A stretch of 64,000 nucleotides of DNA from Planctomycetota bacterium (GTDB taxonomy: Bacteria > Planctomycetota > Phycisphaerae > WQYP01), in assembly GCA_021819825.1 (NCBI GenBank), contig JAKAEZ010000003.1, positions 62,001-126,000 on the forward strand, written 5' to 3'. The position numbers and the translations under genes are program-made. Positions 37,651 to 48,221 of the stretch are shown piece by piece; position 1 is the stretch's first letter, and each line of letters starts with the position of its first letter. Below the pieces are notes generated by a model. The model saw nothing but the letters and a program-made list of their open reading frames with translations, had not been told where the DNA came from and ran no database searches.

Positions 37651-40197
37651 CTACTTCTGCCAGACAATATGCCGCGATTCCATCGGCACCGTCAAGCCGG
37701 GTATGTTCGGAATAATGCGTGCGGTATAGTCGGCCGCCGGTCGTGCGGCAGAGAGTTGCGCATGATAGGCGTAGCCACCCGCTGCGCCAGTGAGCTTTCC
37801 CGTCAGCTTCATTTCCTCCCGAACCACGCCGCCTCCGTTCACGCCATTGGCAAAAAGTTCCACACGCACCATCGCAGGGTCCAGGCCATTAAGATAAACA
37901 TGGGCATCAAATATATGCCCTTCGCCGCTGGAACTGCTATGTACATCGCCAAATCGCAAACTGCCCCATTTCTCGTTTAATATCCCTAGCACCTTGCGAA
38001 TTTCCGCACCTTTGGCTCCATGCTGGGCGGCCCGGGCCAGATAATCCTGGGCCGCCGGCAGATAATAAAGTGCCGTATACTCCCGCACCGTGCGGTTGCA
38101 GCAGAATTGCGGCGTGAGGTGCGCCATGCTGGCGCGCAGGTGCGCAACCCATGCCGTGGGAACACCGGCGGCATCGCGCGCATAAAATGTCGGAATGATT
38201 TGCTGTTCCAACAGGTCATAAAGCGCGTTGGCCTCCTGGGCGTCCCAGCCCGGATCATCGCCATGCTCCTTACCATCTCCCAAAGCCCAGCCCACTTCAG
38301 GACAGAACGCTTCCGCCCACCATCCGTCAAGTTCTGAAAGATTCAATCCGCCGTTGGCCAGTATCTTCATGCCACTGGTGCCCGAGGCTTCCCATGGTCG
38401 TCGCGGGGTATTGATCCATACGTCCACACCCCGCGCAAGGCGCTGCGCCAGACTCATATCATAATCATATAAGAATGCGGCGTGTGGCCGCACATCCGGG
38501 CGGCGCATAAAGCCAATCCACTGTCGAATTGATTGCTGCCCGGCCCAATCCGCGGGATGAGCCTTTCCGGCAATAATTAACTGAACCGGATGCTGCGCAT
38601 GAGTTAAAATGCGGACCAGCCTTTCCGGATCATGTAGCAGCAGATTCGGCCGTTTATACGTGGCAAACCGCCGAGCAAACCCCAGTGTCAGCACATTGGG
38701 ATCCAACAAATGCCCTGCCGCCTGCACCTCCTGATTTAAACTGCCCGAGGCCGCCAGTTGCCGTGCAAGACGGACGCGCACCTCATCAATCAGCGTATTT
38801 CGCCCGTTGGTACGTAATTCCCACAGTCGGGCATCGGGTAACTTCTGTAGCTTTTGCGTCAAAACATCCGGCTTATGCAACCAGCAGTCCGCTCCACACT
38901 CTTTTGTCCAGAGTTCCTCCGCAGCCGCCGATTGCCACGTTGGCACATGAACGCCATTGGTGACATGCCCTATGGGCACTTCATCAATGGGCCAACGTGG
39001 GAACAGGGATGAAAACAGTGCCCGGCTCACCTGCCCATGCAGGCGGCTTACGCCGTTGGCCGCACCGCTGCCCCGCATGGCCAGATACGCCATATTAAAT
39101 GGCTCGTTGCTATCCGCCGCATCGTGCCGCCCCAAGGCCAATAGATCGCCCACGGATATGCCAAGCTTCTCTGTGGCATAACGCCCCAGATATTGATTAA
39201 TCAGGGTCGCTGAAAAACGGTCAAACCCCGCCGCCACCGCGGTATGCGTGGTAAATACATTACCCGCCCGCGTAACAGCTAAAGCGTCTTCGAAAGATAA
39301 TCCGGTTTTTTCCTTAAAACTCCGCGCCCGCTCTAAAATGGCAAATGCGGCGTGGCCTTCATTGAGGTGGCATACCTCCGGCTTTAATCCCAAAGCTTCC
39401 AACAATCTCCAGCCCCCGACTCCCAGAAGTATTTCCTGCTGAAGCCGCAATTCCGGACCGCCCCCATAAAGTTCACTGGTGATGCCGCGATGAACGGGAT
39501 AATTCGCGGGATCATTGCTGTCCAGAAGATAAAGTTTTCTCTGTCCCACCTGCACCTGCCAAGCCCGCACCCACATGGCATATCCAGGAAGCGCGATTTC
39601 CAGACGCAACCATTCCCCGTTCGCATCCCGCAACGGCGTAATCGGCAATTGGCCGGGATCATTATACGGATACAAGGCCTGCTGGTTGCCATCGCGATCA
39701 ATATGCTGACGGAAATATCCCTGCTGATACAACAAACCCACGGCCACGACCGGCACACCCAGATCACTGGCGGATTTAAGTTGATCGCCAGCCACATTCC
39801 CCAAGCCACCGGAATAGATCGGCAGCGCCTCACTTAACATGAATTCCATGCTGAAGTACGCCACGCACGTCAAGGGTGCACCAGGATGCTCCCGCGTGAA
39901 CCATGTTGGGCCATCCGCCGGCAGCTTTTGGTTTCTCAGTAACGCCTCAACCTCCGTGCAAAAGTCTTTGTTCTCCAGAAGACTTTGGAGCTTGGCCGGT
40001 GAAACCGTCTGGAGAACCAGCCACGGGTTGCGCGTTTCCGCCCACAATTCCGGTTCAAGTTGCCGCCAGATGCCATCCGCCGCCCGGTTCCAACTCCACC
40101 GCAAATCCAAAGCCAGTTCAACTAAAGCCGCATACCCCGGCATATCCATACGCAGGGCATTGTGAACATAGGCAAGTGTCTCGCTACGTTGTGTCAT
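37651..40197 (-). CDS. glgP: alpha-glucan (glycogen/maltodextrin) phosphorylase with N-terminal DUF3417-like region
   Basis: YFSMEFMLSEALPIYSGGLGNVAGDQLKSASDLGVPVVAVGLLYQQGYF; HLNEGHAAF; RPWEASGTSGMKILANGGLNLSELDGWWAE. Confidence 0.95.
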   Translation of the reverse strand: MTQRSETLAYVHNALRMDMPGYAALVELALDLRWSWNRAADGIWRQLEPELWAETRNPWLVLQTVSPAKLQSLLENKDFCTEVEALLRNQKLPADGPTWFTREHPGAPLTCVAYFSMEFMLSEALPIYSGGLGNVAGDQLKSASDLGVPVVAVGLLYQQGYFRQHIDRDGNQQALYPYNDPGQLPITPLRDANGEWLRLEIALPGYAMWVRAWQVQVGQRKLYLLDSNDPANYPVHRGITSELYGGGPELRLQQEILLGVGGWRLLEALGLKPEVCHLNEGHAAFAILERARSFKEKTGLSFEDALAVTRAGNVFTTHTAVAAGFDRFSATLINQYLGRYATEKLGISVGDLLALGRHDAADSNEPFNMAYLAMRGSGAANGVSRLHGQVSRALFSSLFPRWPIDEVPIGHVTNGVHVPTWQSAAAEELWTKECGADCWLHKPDVLTQKLQKLPDARLWELRTNGRNTLIDEVRVRLARQLAASGSLNQEVQAAGHLLDPNVLTLGFARRFATYKRPNLLLHDPERLVRILTHAQHPVQLIIAGKAHPADWAGQQSIRQWIGFMRRPDVRPHAAFLYDYDMSLAQRLARGVDVWINTPRRPWEASGTSGMKILANGGLNLSELDGWWAEAFCPEVGWALGDGKEHGDDPGWDAQEANALYDLLEQQIIPTFYARDAAGVPTAWVAHLRASMAHLTPQFCCNRTVREYTALYYLPAAQDYLARAAQHGAKGAEIRKVLGILNEKWGSLRFGDVHSSSSGEGHIFDAHVYLNGLDPAMVRVELFANGVNGGGVVREEMKLTGKLTGAAGGYAYHAQLSAARPAADYTARIIPNIPGLTVPMESRHIVWQK

Positions 40198-40489
40198 ATC
40201 ACACCCGTTCCGCGTTTCTACAAATTGCCCCGCAGCTCTATACCTATCATAGCGCGGGTGGGTTCCCAGTCAAGGAATATAATTTTTATGCTTTTTTTAC
40301 CGCCGTTTGATTAATCTGCTGCTTCCTGTCCCCCGGTTTTTTCTGTTGTCTCTTTGGCCTTTAATTTATTCCCGCGTTGCCATGGCTTTTTGTGTTTATA
40401 GAGTTCATAATGCTTTATAGAAATAGCTGCCGCGGTTACCCGTTATCGTTTGATCTTAGCGTCTGCTGCGGCGTGTCCTCGGAGAACGC

Positions 40490-41512
40490 GTGATGAAAAG
40501 CCTGCCCCATCGCCACGTACATGTATTCGTCGCCATACTGGCATTGTGTCTGTTGATATTCTCCGGCGCTGCCGGGATTAAAGCTGCTGCGATAAAAGGG
40601 CCGTTACGCATCGCCTTAATTTGCTCCGGCAGTGTGACCGATGGCGGTTGGAATCAGGAAGGGAAGGATGCGATTCTGGTCGTGAAGAAAAAACTGCATG
40701 CCCATGTATCAATTCTGGAACATATTTCCCCCGTGCGGGCGGTGGATGTAATGCGTTCTTACGCCATGCGGGGATACAATCTCATCATCGGTCACGGCTA
40801 TGAATTTCTCATCCCGGCCACGCAAGTGGCAGCGATGGGGGGTAAAACAAAATTTGCCGTCAGCGGTGCCGACACCACCAAGCCCGGGGTGCTGACGCTG
40901 AATTTTGATCTCGCGCAGCCCTCCTACCAACTGGGAATTCTGGCGGCCATGTTAAGTAAAACCGGAAAAATCGGTTTTATCGGTGGCGAAGCCATTCCGT
41001 CGGTTGTGGCGTGTTATCGTGGATTCGCGGCCGGGGCCAGAAGTGTGAATCGCAACATTAAAATCGCTGCTGCCTACACCAGTTGGGACCAACCGGCATT
41101 GTCTAAAAGTCAGGCACAGGCCTTTATCCAGCAGGGGATTGATGTGATTTATCAGAATGTTGATGCGGCCAGCCGGGGTGTGTTTGAGGCCGTCGCACAA
41201 GCCAACAAATCCGGCCATGGTCCAGTCTACGTGTTCGGGTCCAACAGCGATCAGAATAATAATCCCACCTGTTCCCGTTATACTCCGGCCAGTGCGGTTA
41301 TCCGCCTGGACCGGGCATTTCTCCGCGTGGCCCGGCAGGTGCAACGCGGAACTTTTAAGCCGGGCGTTGCTCCGGAAAACCTGCAAAATGGTGTGTGCAT
41401 TGTGGTATTAAATCCCAAGCTTATCGGGTCGGTTATTACCCCCGCCATGCGGCAAGCCCTGACCCGAGCGGTGCGGGAATTACTAACCGGTAAAGTGCAT
41501 GTTGCGGGATGA
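40490..41512 (+). CDS. BMP/PnrA-family ABC transporter substrate-binding protein
   Basis: Signal peptide; LRIALICSGSVTDGGWNQEGKDAI; QAFIQQGIDVIYQNVDAASRGVFEAV; followed by cognate ABC and permease genes. Confidence 0.9.
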   Translation: MMKSLPHRHVHVFVAILALCLLIFSGAAGIKAAAIKGPLRIALICSGSVTDGGWNQEGKDAILVVKKKLHAHVSILEHISPVRAVDVMRSYAMRGYNLIIGHGYEFLIPATQVAAMGGKTKFAVSGADTTKPGVLTLNFDLAQPSYQLGILAAMLSKTGKIGFIGGEAIPSVVACYRGFAAGARSVNRNIKIAAAYTSWDQPALSKSQAQAFIQQGIDVIYQNVDAASRGVFEAVAQANKSGHGPVYVFGSNSDQNNNPTCSRYTPASAVIRLDRAFLRVARQVQRGTFKPGVAPENLQNGVCIVVLNPKLIGSVITPAMRQALTRAVRELLTGKVHVAG

Positions 41513-41648
41513 CCGCAGGAGTGGCCGCGCGACTAATGCGCCCGCCCGGCACTCACGCGCCGTTCATAAAAATTGCTAAACGGAATGTATCATCTATGAC
41601 GGATCATAATAACACGTTAAAGCGGCGCTGCCTCCGGAAAGGAGGACT

Positions 41649-43151
41649 TTGATGGCCGCAACACCTTTGGCCTTAAAACTTACCGGTATTTCCAAAACTT
41701 TCAGAGGTGTCTCGGCGTTGGAGGATGTGACGCTGGAAGTGGCGGCGGGCGGCGTGCATGGCATTCTTGGCGAGAATGGGGCCGGTAAAACAACGCTCAT
41801 GAATATCATTGCGGGCCTCCTGCGCCCGGATTCAGGGCGCGTGGAAGTCATGGGTGACCCGGTACCTCTGGGGTCCGTGCGCGCCGGTCGCGCACAGGGC
41901 ATCGGGATGGTGCATCAACACTTTAAGCTTGTAGAGAATCAAAGTGTGCTGGACAACCTTGTCCTGGCCGTCGGTAAATCCCTTTTTTCCCGCAGCCCCC
42001 GCAGATTGTTGCGAGATATTAATTACTGGTGTCGAGAATTAAACTGGCCGCTGGATCTTGATGTGCCCGTTGGGAGCCTGGCAGTGGGGCGTCAACAACG
42101 CGTCGAGATTATTAAAGCACTTTGCGGCGGTGGTAAAATTCTTATTCTGGATGAACCCACCGCAGCTTTGACGCCGGCGGAAGTGGACGAACTGGCCTTG
42201 GCCGTCGCGGGGCTGACACGTGCGGGAATGACCGTATTATTTATCAGCCATAAGCTCCTTGAAGCCGTGCGAATATGCCGCACGATTTCCATCTTGCGGC
42301 GGGGGAAGCTGGTCTATTCCGGTACGACTGCGGATTTGTCCGTGGATCAGATTGCGGAAAAAATGGTCGGGGCCAAAGTGGATGTCCCGCGACTGACGCA
42401 ACTGGCCGGCCACACTGAAACCCCGCCGATGCTGGAACTTGTGGATGTGGAGTATCGCGCTAAAAAACGCGGGCCGCCGGTGTTAAAGCAAATCAATATG
42501 ACCGTGCGTCCCTATGAAATTTTGGGCATAGCCGGCGTGGATGGCAACGGCCAAAGCGCGTTGGCCGCTCTGATTTCCGGGGCGGTAAATCCCACTGCCG
42601 GACGAATTGTCCACCGCAGCGGCGGCCATGGCAACGTCCCCATCCGCTTGGGCTATATTCCGGAAGATCGGCATAAAGAAGCGCTCGTGCTGCCGCTGCC
42701 GATTGTTTCCAATTTGTTGTTGCGCAGTTACCGTCAACGCCCATTTGCCCGCTGGCGTTTTTGCCGCTTCGGTGCCTGGCGAAAGCATTCCGCTGATCTG
42801 GTGCGGCAGTATGACATTCGCTGCCGCCGGTTGGAGGATGCCGTAGCCACGCTTTCCGGGGGCAATCAACAGAAAATTGTTCTGGCCCGGGAATTATCGC
42901 AGCAGCCGGAATTGATTTTGGCCGTCAATCCAACCCGCGGGCTGGATGTTGGCGCAACGGCGTTTGTGCTGCGGCAGTTGCTTGAGGCCCGGGAGCGAGG
43001 CGCGGCCATTATCCTGATTCATGGCGATCTCGATGAATTGCTTTCAATCAGTGATCGCGTTGCTGTCATCCACCGCGGAACATTGACCATCACCGCATGG
43101 CCCGATACTACCCCGGCGCAGATTGGCCGCTTGATGCTCGGAGGAATGTGA
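41649..43151 (+). CDS. nucleoside/sugar-type ABC transporter ATPase, two NBDs
   Basis: GENGAGKTTLMNIIAGL; LAVGRQQRVEIIKAL; ILILDEPTAALTPAE; LSGGNQQKIVLARELSQQPELILAVNPTRGLDVGA. Confidence 0.95.
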   Translation: MMAATPLALKLTGISKTFRGVSALEDVTLEVAAGGVHGILGENGAGKTTLMNIIAGLLRPDSGRVEVMGDPVPLGSVRAGRAQGIGMVHQHFKLVENQSVLDNLVLAVGKSLFSRSPRRLLRDINYWCRELNWPLDLDVPVGSLAVGRQQRVEIIKALCGGGKILILDEPTAALTPAEVDELALAVAGLTRAGMTVLFISHKLLEAVRICRTISILRRGKLVYSGTTADLSVDQIAEKMVGAKVDVPRLTQLAGHTETPPMLELVDVEYRAKKRGPPVLKQINMTVRPYEILGIAGVDGNGQSALAALISGAVNPTAGRIVHRSGGHGNVPIRLGYIPEDRHKEALVLPLPIVSNLLLRSYRQRPFARWRFCRFGAWRKHSADLVRQYDIRCRRLEDAVATLSGGNQQKIVLARELSQQPELILAVNPTRGLDVGATAFVLRQLLEARERGAAIILIHGDLDELLSISDRVAVIHRGTLTITAWPDTTPAQIGRLMLGGM

Positions 43152-44254
43152 TGATCAAGCGATTTCTCGCCAACATCTGGAATGCTGTAAGCGCTGTAGC
43201 GCTGGCGGCACTGGTGTGTGCGGCGGTATTGGCTCTAGCGATCGGGGCCGGGGCGCTATTGGGATATCCACCAATACACCTTGCGGATTTATGGCTCCGC
43301 GGGGCTGCGGGAAGCTGGTACGCCTTAAGCAGTTCCTGCGCTGATGCCTGCCCGTTACTCCTGACCGGTCTGGCGGCGGGAGTCGCCTTTCGCGCCGGCG
43401 TATTAAATATTGGAGCACAGGGACAATTCCTTCTCGGAGCCTTGGTGGCCGTTGCCTTAAGTACCCGTATGATGATTTTTCATCAGGCGGAGCTGGTGAT
43501 TCCAACCGCCTTGATCGGTGGGGCGGTGGCGGGGGGGCTGTGGGGCCTTATCGCGCAATACCTTGAACGCTATAGATCCGTACCTGTGGTGCTATCGACA
43601 ATTCTCCTCAATTTTGTCGCCCTGTATCTGGCCCAGGCGGCTTTGCAGGGGCCGTTGCAGGCTGTGGGAACCGCCGCAGCGCAAAGTCCTGAGGTTGCGG
43701 GGAAATATTGGCTGCCCCTGTTTGTTCCCTACACGGATTTTCACATCGGCATTATTTTGGCTCTGGTATTGGCTATTCTGCTATGGGTGTTGCAAGAATA
43801 TAACCTCTTCGGTTTTGAAGCACGCGTGGTGGGGTTGAATCCCGGTACCGCAAAAGCCATGAAAATGCCCGTAACAATTCGGCAATTTCAAATTATGTTC
43901 ATCAGCGGGGCCTGCGCGGGCCTCGGCGGTGCCATTCAACTTCTGGGACAGGTGCATTTCATGACGGCTCACATGGGCAATTATGGCTATGCCGGCATAG
44001 CTGTGGCGCTTTTAGGACGCCTGAATCCGCTGGGAATTATTCTCTCCGCCCTATTTTTTGGCTTCCTGGATACCGGCGCGTTTCGCGTGGAGGAAAGCTC
44101 TTTGGCGCTGCCGCATGACATGGCCAACGTTATTAAAGCTGTGGTAATTCTGGTCATGCTGGTGCTGGCCGGATTATCTTTACGCCGCGCCCGCCGTGCT
44201 GGCCGGTACGCGGCAGAGCCATCAACGCCTCCAATGCGGGAGTCCACGCTATGA
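43151..44254 (+). CDS. ABC transporter permease (BmpC/YufP-type)
   Basis: Polytopic; ADACPLLLTGLAAGVAFRAGVLNIGAQGQFLLGAL; overlaps the ATPase gene end and next permease; start probably near the ATPase stop. Confidence 0.88.
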   Translation: MIKRFLANIWNAVSAVALAALVCAAVLALAIGAGALLGYPPIHLADLWLRGAAGSWYALSSSCADACPLLLTGLAAGVAFRAGVLNIGAQGQFLLGALVAVALSTRMMIFHQAELVIPTALIGGAVAGGLWGLIAQYLERYRSVPVVLSTILLNFVALYLAQAALQGPLQAVGTAAAQSPEVAGKYWLPLFVPYTDFHIGIILALVLAILLWVLQEYNLFGFEARVVGLNPGTAKAMKMPVTIRQFQIMFISGACAGLGGAIQLLGQVHFMTAHMGNYGYAGIAVALLGRLNPLGIILSALFFGFLDTGAFRVEESSLALPHDMANVIKAVVILVMLVLAGLSLRRARRAGRYAAEPSTPPMRESTL

Positions 44255-45237
44255 CCCCTGCGCAAAATATGCTCACATTCTTATCACGTCAGGCCGTCAC
44301 TGCCGCCACGCCTATGATTCTCGCCGGTGTCGGTGAACTCGTCGGAGAATTATCCGGCGTTATCAACATCGGCATTGAAGGCACCATGCTGATGGGTTGC
44401 ATTGCGGCATACACCGTCACCGGTGTAAGCGGTCACGGAACAGTCGGATTGTTGGCGGCCATGGCGGCGGGGATGGTCATGGCCGTGATATTCGCCGCCA
44501 CCAGCGTATGGGGCAGGGCCGACCAGATTGTCGCTGGTACGGCCATGGACCTTCTGGGCGTGGGTTTAAGCGGCATGATCTGGATGATGTATCAGAACTG
44601 GCGGGAAAATCTCGGCTTTTCTACCGCCTTGCCGCGCGGCAGCGGCTTTTCCGCCGTGCCCATACCTGTGCTGCATGATATTGCCTATCTGGGGCCGGTG
44701 CTTTTTGACCAGTATGCTTTGTGTTATATAACGATAGGTCTATGTGTTGTGATATGGTGGGTGCTGCGTCGCACGCGCCTGGGATTAATTATCCGCGCAT
44801 TAGGTGACGCCCCGGAGGCTTGCCACGCCGCGGGTGTGCGGGTGCGACTGGGACGGTCTCTGTGCTTGCTGTTTGCGGGGGCGTGTTCGGGAGCGGCCGG
44901 GGCATATTTAAGCATTATGCAAACGCACGCTTTCGCTTCGGATATGACCGGTGGCGAAGGGTTCGTGGTTTTAGCGCTGGTTATTTTTGGTCGCTGGAAA
45001 TTGCCCGGCCTCATCGGCGGATGTCTGTTTTTCGGTTTAATTAACAGCCTCCAGCAAACCCTGCAGACCGCGCGATACACCTCTCAAAACGCCGCCCTGC
45101 ACGCCCTGACGCATGTGCCCTTCCAGTTTTTTCAAATGCTGCCCTATCTTGCCGCCATCATGGCCCTGGCCATCATGTCCCGCAAAGCCCCCGGCCCCCG
45201 TTACATCAACGTGCCCTGGCCGGAGGTTAAAACTTAA
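44251..45237 (+). CDS. ABC transporter permease (YufQ-type)
   Basis: Polytopic; ELSGVINIGIEGTMLMG; GEGFVVLALVIFGRWKLPGLIGGCLFFG. Confidence 0.9.
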   Translation: MTPAQNMLTFLSRQAVTAATPMILAGVGELVGELSGVINIGIEGTMLMGCIAAYTVTGVSGHGTVGLLAAMAAGMVMAVIFAATSVWGRADQIVAGTAMDLLGVGLSGMIWMMYQNWRENLGFSTALPRGSGFSAVPIPVLHDIAYLGPVLFDQYALCYITIGLCVVIWWVLRRTRLGLIIRALGDAPEACHAAGVRVRLGRSLCLLFAGACSGAAGAYLSIMQTHAFASDMTGGEGFVVLALVIFGRWKLPGLIGGCLFFGLINSLQQTLQTARYTSQNAALHALTHVPFQFFQMLPYLAAIMALAIMSRKAPGPRYINVPWPEVKT

Positions 45238-46741
45238 GTTGGAACTGCACAAAAGATACCAGGTTCTGCGCGTTGCTGACAATGTTCGTATTGCTGCTCG
45301 AAAGCGCCGCGGCATCAGGGATATAGATAATCGCGGTTTGGAAGCGGGCGTTGCTGCCATATAAATAATAATTCAGCCCCAGGCCATATTCCATCATTTG
45401 TCTGTTCCCTGATTCCGTCAGTAATTCTCCGGCGCGTCCGATGATCTGCCAGCGGCGTGGCACCAGAAAATATCCCATCTCTCCGTAATAAGCGAACTCA
45501 AAAAGACTTCGGCGTCCAAACGCGGTTGCAAAGCTGTCGGTGGATGCTCCCGCCGGAGGTCGGTCATTATATTGCTGGAAAAATGCGGTCGTGCTGGCGT
45601 CAAGGCCTTCATATTTAATGTGGAGATCCGTGGTAGCGCGGTAAATGGCACCATTGGCCGGAATACTGGGGTAGTAACCCGCGCCATCCGGTGTGGCCAG
45701 ACCGGGCAGGGTTAATGTTGTCTGTGGGGCGGGAAACGCGGTGGACGTGGAATTTTGTTCCTCATACCCCAGCCCCACGCCCAGCATCCAGGCTAAATGT
45801 CGCCGCAGGCGAAAGTCCGCTTCCCTGTCGAAATTAAGCACGCGCTTATCCGACCACTGCGCGCGCACGTAGTAGCCGAAACGATTGTCCACCGCCGTCG
45901 AGGTGCTGCTGGCTTTCGAGCCATTGTTGATCTGCATGTCGTAGCTGAAATGCCCCCCGGCAAGGCGGCCTGATAAATCCAGTCCCATGGAACGCTCGGC
46001 ATTAAATGGTACGGACAGCAGGGGGTAGGCACCAAAGTCATCTCCCGTGACTGGATAGTCACTTAAAAAAGTAAAAGGCACACGCAATACGCCCGCTCGG
46101 AACACCAACGCTTTATCAAAGCGGTAACCGCCATAGGTAGTTTTAAGCTGGAAATAGCCATTGGTATTCGTGGCTCCCGCGAAATCTCCGGATATTTCAT
46201 AGATAAGCTGCGACTGAACAATATACCCCGAAAAAATAAGCCGCGCCCGACGCAACGTCAATTTACTCGTGTCGCCCACGGCCGGCGGTCCAATTGGATT
46301 GCCATTGACATTCATGTTCTGGGCGTTGCCTGCCGTACTACTGGCAAACGTATATCCCGCCTGAATATAGCCGCGAATCCTCAGGCGAAATAGGTTGTCG
46401 GGTGCGGCAATGAAAAAGCCATGATCGTAGCCGGCGGTGGCCTGCCGTTGCAGCACTTGAGCCTTGCGCTGCGCGTTGTTGAGTACCGATTCCACAATCG
46501 CGTGTACCTGATGCGTGGTGAAGCGACTGTCCCACTGCTTTTTCTGCTGCGTCTTAAGAGTGGCCACCTCTTGTTGCAGTGAGTCTATTTCCCGTTGGAG
46601 TTGTTGTATGTTCGCAGTTCGAGTTCGTGGGTTATTGTTTTTTGTCGACGCGGCCGGGGCAGCGCCGGCCCACAGCGCCGGCAGGGGGGATGCAAGCAAG
46701 GTGCCTAATACGCAGATCCGCTTGGCAAATCCGTACACCAT
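45227..46741 (-). CDS. OprO/OprP-like outer-membrane porin with N-terminal coiled coil
   Basis: Signal peptide; NIQQLQREIDSLQQEVATLKTQQKKQ; FRLRIRGYIQAGYTF; TLRRARLIFSGYI; terminal aromatic LVSFVQFQLKF. Confidence 0.8.
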   Translation of the reverse strand: MVYGFAKRICVLGTLLASPLPALWAGAAPAASTKNNNPRTRTANIQQLQREIDSLQQEVATLKTQQKKQWDSRFTTHQVHAIVESVLNNAQRKAQVLQRQATAGYDHGFFIAAPDNLFRLRIRGYIQAGYTFASSTAGNAQNMNVNGNPIGPPAVGDTSKLTLRRARLIFSGYIVQSQLIYEISGDFAGATNTNGYFQLKTTYGGYRFDKALVFRAGVLRVPFTFLSDYPVTGDDFGAYPLLSVPFNAERSMGLDLSGRLAGGHFSYDMQINNGSKASSTSTAVDNRFGYYVRAQWSDKRVLNFDREADFRLRRHLAWMLGVGLGYEEQNSTSTAFPAPQTTLTLPGLATPDGAGYYPSIPANGAIYRATTDLHIKYEGLDASTTAFFQQYNDRPPAGASTDSFATAFGRRSLFEFAYYGEMGYFLVPRRWQIIGRAGELLTESGNRQMMEYGLGLNYYLYGSNARFQTAIIYIPDAAALSSSNTNIVSNAQNLVSFVQFQLKF

Positions 46742-47006
46742 AAATCATCCCTACACCTTTACCATGACCCGGCTCCAGAATTTCATATCCGGCATTCTGA
46801 ACCCTGTAAAAGCAAAGCGCTGCCCAACCGTTCCAACTTCTACGCCCTTCATAGTGCCCAAATAATACTACCACCCCGATGGATGTAACGCGACTTGCTC
46901 GGGCAATCCCCGCTTCCGCATGGCCACTTCCTCCACTGGTCGCTCTATTTGCGGCATACCGCCGTCGGACTTGCCGGAAATCGCTTCTGCCCGCAGAATA
47001 CGTGAT

Positions 47007-48212
47007 ATGCACAATGTGAAATCAGCCCGACATGAATCGCCTCACGGAATGCTGCTCTCCAGCGGGCCGGAACTTCAGGCTTTATGTGAGCAACTGAAAA
47101 CCGCGGCGGCTTTCGGCATTGATACCGAGTTTATCGGCGAAACCTCGTATATCCCCATCCTCTGCCTGATCCAGATTTCCATCGGAGATCAGGTGCACCT
47201 TGTTGATCCTATGGCCATCGACGATCTTTCCCCTTTACTTGCGCTTATGACCGATCCAGCCGTTGTAAAAATTTGTCACGCCGGCGAGCAGGATTTGGCC
47301 ATCCTCGCACAGCGCGCCGGTGCCCGGCCCGCCAACGTCATGGATACGCAGGTCCTGGCTGGATTGGTCGGCCTGGGCTACCCGCTTTCTTATGCCCGAC
47401 TCGTTGAGTATTTCTGCGGCGTAACGTTGGCCAAAGCCCACACCTACAGTGCCTGGGACCGCCGTCCGCTGTCACCGGCTCAACATGAATACGCCATTGA
47501 TGATGTCAAATATCTATCCGCTATTTACGCGGCCCTTTCGCAACGCCTGTCTTCCCACAAGCGCCACGCCTGGGCCACGGCGGCGTGCGAGGAACGCTGC
47601 GATGCCGCGGTGCGGCCCAATGATCCGCAGTTGGCGTATCTGAAACTTAAGGCACCCCGCAGTATGAATCCGCTGCAGTTGGCCGCACTGCGTGAACTAT
47701 GTGCCTGGCGTGAACAATTGGCTTTCGAACATGATTTACCTGCCCGCACCATGCTGCCGGATAACGTCCTGCGGGACATCGCCAAACAATTGCCATCCAG
47801 AGCCTCAAGCCTTAATAACATTAAAGATTTCCCGTCGCGTGAATTAGCCACCTATGCGGAATTTATTGTGTCGCTTATTGCGCGCCTGAAAAATCAACCC
47901 GAATCCGCCTTTCCACCCGCCGCCGATGAAATCGACGAATCCCCGGATGCTCGCGTGTTTGGCGAAACCGCCTGGGCGCTGGCCCAAACCATTTGCCTTG
48001 CTAACCATGTCAGCACCGCTCTGGTCGCTTCTCAAACCGACGTACTGGAGTTCGCGCATCTGCTGCGAGCCGGCAAACCTCTGACCAATCATAAACTTGC
48101 CGGCGGATGGCGGCATGAATGCCTTGGAAAAGCGTTGCTGGAATGTCTGACCGCGCATCGCTCCATTACCCTTAGCTGCCGCAATGGTGTTCTTGAACCT
48201 TTGACACAGTGA
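47007..48212 (+). CDS. rnd: ribonuclease D (3'-5' exonuclease + HRDC)
   Basis: FGIDTEFIGETSYIPILCLIQI; KICHAGEQDLAILAQ; YAIDDVKYL; LCAWREQLAFEHDLPARTMLPDNVLRDIAKQLP (HRDC). Confidence 0.93.
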   Translation: MHNVKSARHESPHGMLLSSGPELQALCEQLKTAAAFGIDTEFIGETSYIPILCLIQISIGDQVHLVDPMAIDDLSPLLALMTDPAVVKICHAGEQDLAILAQRAGARPANVMDTQVLAGLVGLGYPLSYARLVEYFCGVTLAKAHTYSAWDRRPLSPAQHEYAIDDVKYLSAIYAALSQRLSSHKRHAWATAACEERCDAAVRPNDPQLAYLKLKAPRSMNPLQLAALRELCAWREQLAFEHDLPARTMLPDNVLRDIAKQLPSRASSLNNIKDFPSRELATYAEFIVSLIARLKNQPESAFPPAADEIDESPDARVFGETAWALAQTICLANHVSTALVASQTDVLEFAHLLRAGKPLTNHKLAGGWRHECLGKALLECLTAHRSITLSCRNGVLEPLTQ

Positions 48213-48221
48213 GTTCTGGCC

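Noticed and set aside
42535-42560. Apparent loss of Walker A Lys in the second NBD (GVDGNGQSALAAL)
   Set aside because: GVDGNGQ is the usual sequence of the second NBD in nucleoside/sugar-type ABC ATPases, so it is not anomalous.
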